Shown here piece after piece: positions 59,323 through 64,000 of a stretch of 64,000 nt of DNA. A model generated the notes under the pieces. It was not told where the DNA came from and did no database searches. It saw only the letters and a list, made by a program, of their open reading frames with translations. The position numbers and the translations under genes were made by a program. The DNA is from Perognathus longimembris pacificus. Its lineage: Eukaryota > Chordata > Mammalia > Rodentia > Heteromyidae. The first letter of the stretch is position 1, and every line of letters begins with the position of its first letter. The stretch covers positions 34,999,332 to 35,063,331 of the forward strand of contig NC_063172.1 of NCBI RefSeq assembly GCF_023159225.1, written 5' to 3'.

Positions 59323-60809
59323 AGAATCTAAAATTTTAACCACTTTTTGAACCTCGGTGACTGAGAGAACTCATTCTCACTTTTATTTTTAGTTCTTTAA
59401 AGATTTCATTAGCACATGTTAGTTGTGTTGGAGGGATTTCCAAGAAGATTCCCTTATATACTCTCTCCCTCTTAAAACAATTTCAACAGGTTTCATTGTT
59501 TTATTTTTACATATGAGTACAATAGACTTTGACAACATTCACCCTCATTTACCTTTATACCACTTTCAACTTTCACTGACCCTTCATCATATCATTTAAC
59601 TTTCCTGTGATTCATTTTCTTTTCTATATTTTATTATATATTAATTGTACGTGGTAATTCACATGTGCATTATATTATAATTCAGTTAGGGTACTTTAAC
59701 TCTTGGTTTGTCTTTCCCTATCCATCATCACCTTTTTAAACAGTACCATTCACAGGCATTCAAGGACATCTACACAGAAAAGCTGTCACTACTCTCCATT
59801 CCCAGAGCTTTCTTGTTACCTCACACTGAAACTCTACCCATAGGATCAGAATTTCTCACTACTCTTTAATGCGTGGTACCCAGTAATATTTTAAAAACCA
59901 AATCGTAAATCATTTACTTGAAAAACAACATTGTTGCTTTTGGCATATTTCAATGCATTCTGTGCCTTAGCATTACACCAGAGTGTGATGGTACTTAATA
60001 CTCTTTCTCTTCCTCTCTAAGTGACTATTCCATTTATTGTGATTTTTCTACCTAAGTGGAGAACTCTCTCGTGCTTAGGTAGGCTATTTTCCCTTCTCCA
60101 GCTGAGTGATAGAGGAACAGTGAGTCAGCCATTCAGTCCTTTCATCTAGGTTTCTGGTAGAGGTGAAATTTGGATGATGGGCAGTAGTTTCCTTACTTGG
60201 GCAAAACAGTACCAGAAGATGTGCTCCCAACCACTATCTCCTATATGTGACAGATTGCTTTTTTTCCAACCTCTTGAATGCTGGGATTGCAAATATGGAC
60301 CAATGGACCTGGCTTCAAAAAAATACTTCTAGAAATATTCATGTACCTAAAAATTCTATGGAGAAAACTTAGAGGAAGTCATTAACTAATGATGGCTTAC
60401 ATATGATAGGCAATGAATATTTGTGAAATAATCAATAAGTATGTCACATTCTTTTATTTTAAGCAATTGACTTACCCTTGAGACTTCTCTTTGTAGAAGT
60501 GACTTTTATATACATATATTACACATGAGAGAAACTGAGGTATAGAGATGTTAAGTAAAATATACAAGGTCCTCCAACTGGTGGTGACAGGCCTGTGCCA
60601 AGTCATAATGAAATGTCATGCTGTTATACAGGTGGCATTGAGGTACATGTCAAAATGTACTGTCCTAGAAAGGCACAATGCCTATTTGGATCTTATCATA
60701 CAAACAATTTTCATCAAAATGTACTCCAGGAAATGGAAGCAAGAGTTTTTTTTTTTAATTTTTTGCTGTCTTTCTTTTCTTTTTGTTCTGTTTGTTTATT
60801 AATCTGTCT

Positions 60810-61070
60810 ATGGGAGTGTAAGGAGAGGGACAGAAATGGAGGGACAAAGGGTGAACAAATGCATCAATAGTATTCACTGGACACTATGTTGAAAATGAAC
60901 CATACAACTTGTGGGTGGGGGGGTAGGAAGGAAAAAAAACAGGATAAAATGAGGAAAAGGTGACATTTTTTACAAAGAAATGTTCTAATTACTTGACTTA
61001 TACAACTGTAAACCCTCTGGACATTATATAACATTATATACATCATATACATAATAACAATATTAAAAAA
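60810..61070 (+). mobile_element. L1 3'UTR/3' end
   Basis: 'ggagggacaaagggtgaaca', 'aatgcatcaatagtattcac', 'gttgaaaatgaaccatacaa', 'aagaaatgttctaattactt' and 'caactgtaaaccctctggac' run parallel to the L1 end at 6740-6990. A-rich end near 61065. Confidence 0.7.
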
Positions 61071-61124
61071 ACAGTATTTCCCTTTACAAATGAGACATAG
61101 AAACAAAATGTAGATAAAAAGGAA

Positions 61125-61310
61125 TTGGGGGACTGGGAATATGGCTTAGCAGTAGAGTGATTGCCTTGCATGCATGAAGCCCTGGGTTTGATTCCTTAGC
61201 AACACATAAACAGAAAAACCCAGAAGTGGCACTGTAGCCTTGAGCAAAAAGAAGCCAGGGGCAGTGCTCAGGCCCCGAGTTCAAGCCCGAAGACTGGAAA
61301 AACAAAATAA
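61125..61310 (+). mobile_element. IDL-Geo SINE, old, internally deleted
   Basis: 'ggactgggaatatggcttag', 'gccctgggtttgattcctta', 'cagaagtggcactg' then directly 'tagccttgagcaaaaagaag' (about 23 bases of the right module missing) and 'cagtgctcaggccccgagtt'. Tail of A-rich CAAAA units. Confidence 0.85.
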
Positions 61311-62342
61311 AAACAAAAAAAAAACCAAAAACCACATGCCTCAAGCTTTGTCAGTTGTCTGTGACTTATGATAATATCATATATATGTATAGATATATAC
61401 ATATATATATATGAATTGGTTCCTTAACCTGTATTTTTACAGATAAAAAATCACATTTATTTATGTGAAGAAGTTTGTGTGTACAAAAGCCTATAAACTT
61501 GGTGCCTCCATACTTTGTCATAAACAGAAATAAAACAACAAAAAAGTGGATGGAATGATATTTTAACATGATGCTCAGTCACAAATACTCAAATTTTGTC
61601 AGTCATGAAGTCAGTGAGAGGACTAAAGAGGTCGAACATGATATTATAGTAATGATACTTCCTAGTGCTTGTAAAGAACATTGTCTAATCGATTGTATAC
61701 ATCCAGAATGGGCCTTGTTTATTGGTAGGGGTAGTTATGAAGTGAAGGTGGCTTATTTTACTCTTTTGTGTTGTGCAATACACCTTGCCTGTGGGATAAG
61801 AGATCTTTCAGAGCTGGGGAGATTTTTCATCCTATTGGAAACTGTGATTCAGAAAAAGTTCAAACCTTTTTCTCTAGCATCATGAACATAGCCTACAATC
61901 CAGCTGGGCTATCCCCTTGAACATAAAGGCACTTTGTAGTAAAAGGAAAAATGCAGGATGGAGGAGAATGCTTTCTCTACTTGCATGTGGCCTTTAAAAT
62001 GATCTTCCATACACTTAAATGCATCCAAATGTGTTTATTTTTCATCATTTAACTTCAGAAGTTTGTTCCTAGTTGATGGACATTTTCTGACCAATCTGCC
62101 AATGTCCATATACATTTTTCTCTAAGTACCACGTATAGTGTGTCTTGTTTTTCCTCACATGACAGCTTTATAGATGGGGAAACAATAAAACTAATAGGCA
62201 ACCTTTGTTTCCCAAACACTGCTTCCTATATGTGTATATGCTTGCTATTATACTGGGTTGCATCAATAGTAGTAATTATTAGTGTCAGTGTTTTAGTCAT
62301 TACCAAGAGTATAATTACATATAATACATATTTTCTTCACAG

Positions 62343-62432
62343 AACTCTACTTTGACAATTGAAGAATTTCATTCCAAACTGCAAGAAGCTACTAACTTCC
62401 CACTGCGACCTTTTGTCATCCCATTTTTGAAG
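62343..62432 (+). CDS. RUNX1T1: RUNX1T1 exon 4 (NHR1/TAFH continued)
   Basis: Acceptor TTCACAG at 62336-62342 and donor AAG|GTATTG bound exactly 30 codons (MTG8b residues 157-186): [20 protein letters not shown] then [10 protein letters not shown]. This is the middle of NHR1/TAFH; the family motif '[20 protein letters not shown]' is intact. Start and end are both phase 0, so skipping exon 4 would keep the frame but remove 30 residues of the domain. The donor (GTATTG) is weaker than the others in this gene. The following exon (expected to start Ala-Asn-Leu-Pro) is not in the window, so the domain is incomplete here, as are NHR2, NHR3 and the MYND zinc finger. Confidence 0.97.
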
Positions 62433-64000
62433 GTATTGCACAGTTCATTGATCTGGAAAGTATTTCAAACCATATTGTTGCTAGGTCATGGCTGTATTTC
62501 TACTTAGGATGGGGTCAGAATTTTGAAGAGTTCTTGGACTTGATTTAAAGGCTAGAAACTGTGTATATGTATTACAAGTTACATACTATATATTATATAT
62601 GCATATAAAGTTATTTGTTATTTTTCTGAATAGTCTTAGAACTACAGTAGAGAGTATTGCATGTAAAATAGTAAAGTTTGAGGAGAGTTTTCTTATCTAT
62701 TGGAATGAAGACTTTTTTGTCATCAGATATATGAGTTATGTTTTACATTTTGCTTGTCTTTAAAATGGAAGATTGAGTTGTTTAGTTTTTCAGAGTTCTG
62801 TTTTTAAGCTACTCTTAATTATTTTTAATCTTTACAATAACCAATGGACTAGATAGATCAGCCTTTTTTGCTTTTTCTTTCCTTTTCTTTCTTTCTGTTT
62901 TTCTTTGCCCCCCCCACCCCAAAAAAGGAAAGAGTATGTGGAATGACCAAGATGTGCTGGGCTAAGTACTGAGTGAAATCTGAGATTAAAAATGATTTTT
63001 AATTTTTAGCTTTGAGTGTTCCACCTCTTCCAACTGCTATTTCTTCAGTAGAAACACTGGAAAACAAAAAGGGACATTTATAAATGAAAGAAAGAATATT
63101 TTTATTCAATATAAAAGGTGGTCAGTTCATTGATTGAGAAAAGAACTGGTATTTTTAATAGAAGAGCAAACAGTTTGAGTAGGCACATTGCTTGAGCATG
63201 GGGGATTCTGAGTAAATTTCTTCTCACAGTGCACTTCACAGATTGGTTAATGAGCAGATCCATTTGTCTTCAGTTTTCAAGCAGTACTTATGAGCCTTGG
63301 GCTTGAATATCTGCAAGGGGCATTTAGCTTTCTTCTTGGGTCCTACATCTTTGTTATTGATGATTCACAAAATCTTATATTCAACCAGAATACTGTGCAA
63401 ATTTATTCATTCATTTTTACCAGATATATAAGGTTTAAAAGTAAGTATCCAAAAGCCTGGAAAGATTTGCCTAAAGTGATCCTAAATTCTGAACCTTTGG
63501 AATATTAGTTGTCCTCACCGTAATTCTCATAGAGGTGAATTGAAACATTCTGTTCAGAAAATAATTACAAATAAGAAAACAGGATCTTTTATATAGAAAC
63601 CCAGATTTCAGTTATATTCCTTCCAGTCTTTCTCAATTGTGTACCGACAGTACAAGGAATAATGAATTAGTACCATTTGCCTTAAATGGCTTATAGAACA
63701 ATCATATATTCTTATTTAAAATCAAATTGTTTTGAACAGTTGGTTGAATCTAGAATCTTTGGCTTTCTGAGAAAGGTTTGCTTTCTATAAAGATTTCATC
63801 ATATGAACACCATTTCCTGTGCAAATACCACTGTTTTCTGTGCATTCTTTTTTTTTTTTTTTTTGAAGAGGAGGGAGGGACTCCTTTCAGGGTCAAGTTG
63901 GCAGCCAAAAATCTTTTTAGAAAGCTTACAAGGACACTTCCAGATTCTTCTATCACTGCTGCACACCATATGGTTACCATATCATTTAGTTAGGATCATT
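62433..64000 (+). other. RUNX1T1: RUNX1T1 intron 4, incomplete
   Basis: 1.57 kb of intron to the window edge. It contains a short pyrimidine and C-rich stretch near 62875-62920 and a poly(T) run at 63848-63864. No exon of the expected sequence and no recognised retroelement. Confidence 0.9.

Larger units (their letters stand above)
58545..62342 (+). other. RUNX1T1: RUNX1T1 intron 3
   Basis: 3.8 kb from GTAAGC to CTTCACAG. It holds two TG arrays, an IDL-Geo, an L1 3' end and an old IDL-Geo. 59350-60700 has no recognisable feature beyond a B1 scrap near 60245-60320; 61320-62340 is AT-rich with one 105-residue frame I do not recognise. Confidence 0.92.

Noticed and set aside
61568..61885. 105-residue frame in intron 3
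   Set aside because: No recognised domain, no splice sites around it and no similarity I know; probably chance. A protein search with conservation across rodents would be needed to revive it.
63848..63990. Poly(T) tract followed by AG as the acceptor of the next RUNX1T1 exon
   Set aside because: Downstream sequence does not encode the expected Ala-Asn-Leu-Pro start in any frame, so the next exon must lie beyond the window.

Overview
This is a single-locus window of vertebrate nuclear DNA, AT-rich and intron-dominated, with dense SINE, LINE and microsatellite content. It is rodent. At least six copies (1552, 9052, 44045, 54095, 55513 and 59101, plus an older one at 61125) belong to a two-module SINE: a tRNA-Ala/ID-like left half, then a right half beginning around 'GCCAGAAGTGGCGCTGTGG'. 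This matches the IDL-Geo type known from Geomyoidea (kangaroo rats, pocket mice, pocket gophers). The species cannot be fixed from the sequence alone.

The only protein-coding gene I can support is the 5' part of RUNX1T1 (MTG8/ETO/CBFA2T1), on the + strand. Its coding exons are recognised by peptide identity and correct splice junctions. Exon 1b (CDS 7320-7407) encodes the MTG8b start. Exon 1a (ATG at 21298, exon end 21304) encodes the MTG8a start. The common exons are exon 2 (54825-54962), exon 3 (58303-58544) and exon 4 (62343-62432). Exons 1b and 1a both end in phase 1, so either joins exon 2 in frame. Exon 1b+2+3+4 gives exactly 186 codons and ends in phase 0. The next exon, which completes the NHR1/TAFH domain, and everything downstream lie beyond the right edge.

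Region by region: 1-7234 is 5' flank or an upstream intron (GA-rich tract, MIR, L2, L1 3' end, SINEs). 7235-7407 is exon 1b, with a good splice acceptor, so it is probably not the transcription start. 7408-~21000 is intron 1b. About 21000-21304 is a small CpG-rich promoter and exon 1a. 21305-54824 is a 33.5 kb intron, part of the region orthologous to the human t(8;21) ETO breakpoint interval, and contains a ~625 bp polypyrimidine tract. 54963-58302, 58545-62342 and 62433-64000 are introns 2, 3 and 4 (the last incomplete).

I found no CRISPR array, tRNA/rRNA gene or novel multigene system. Most long reading frames are translated simple repeats or antisense SINE/L1 sequence. The points most worth checking are regulatory: the in-phase alternative first exons, a TATA box with two perfect palindromes and a possible cryptic exon upstream of exon 2, an in-frame intronic stop overlapping a poly(A) signal after exon 1b, a triple GATA-motif hairpin in intron 2, and the modular make-up of the local SINEs.
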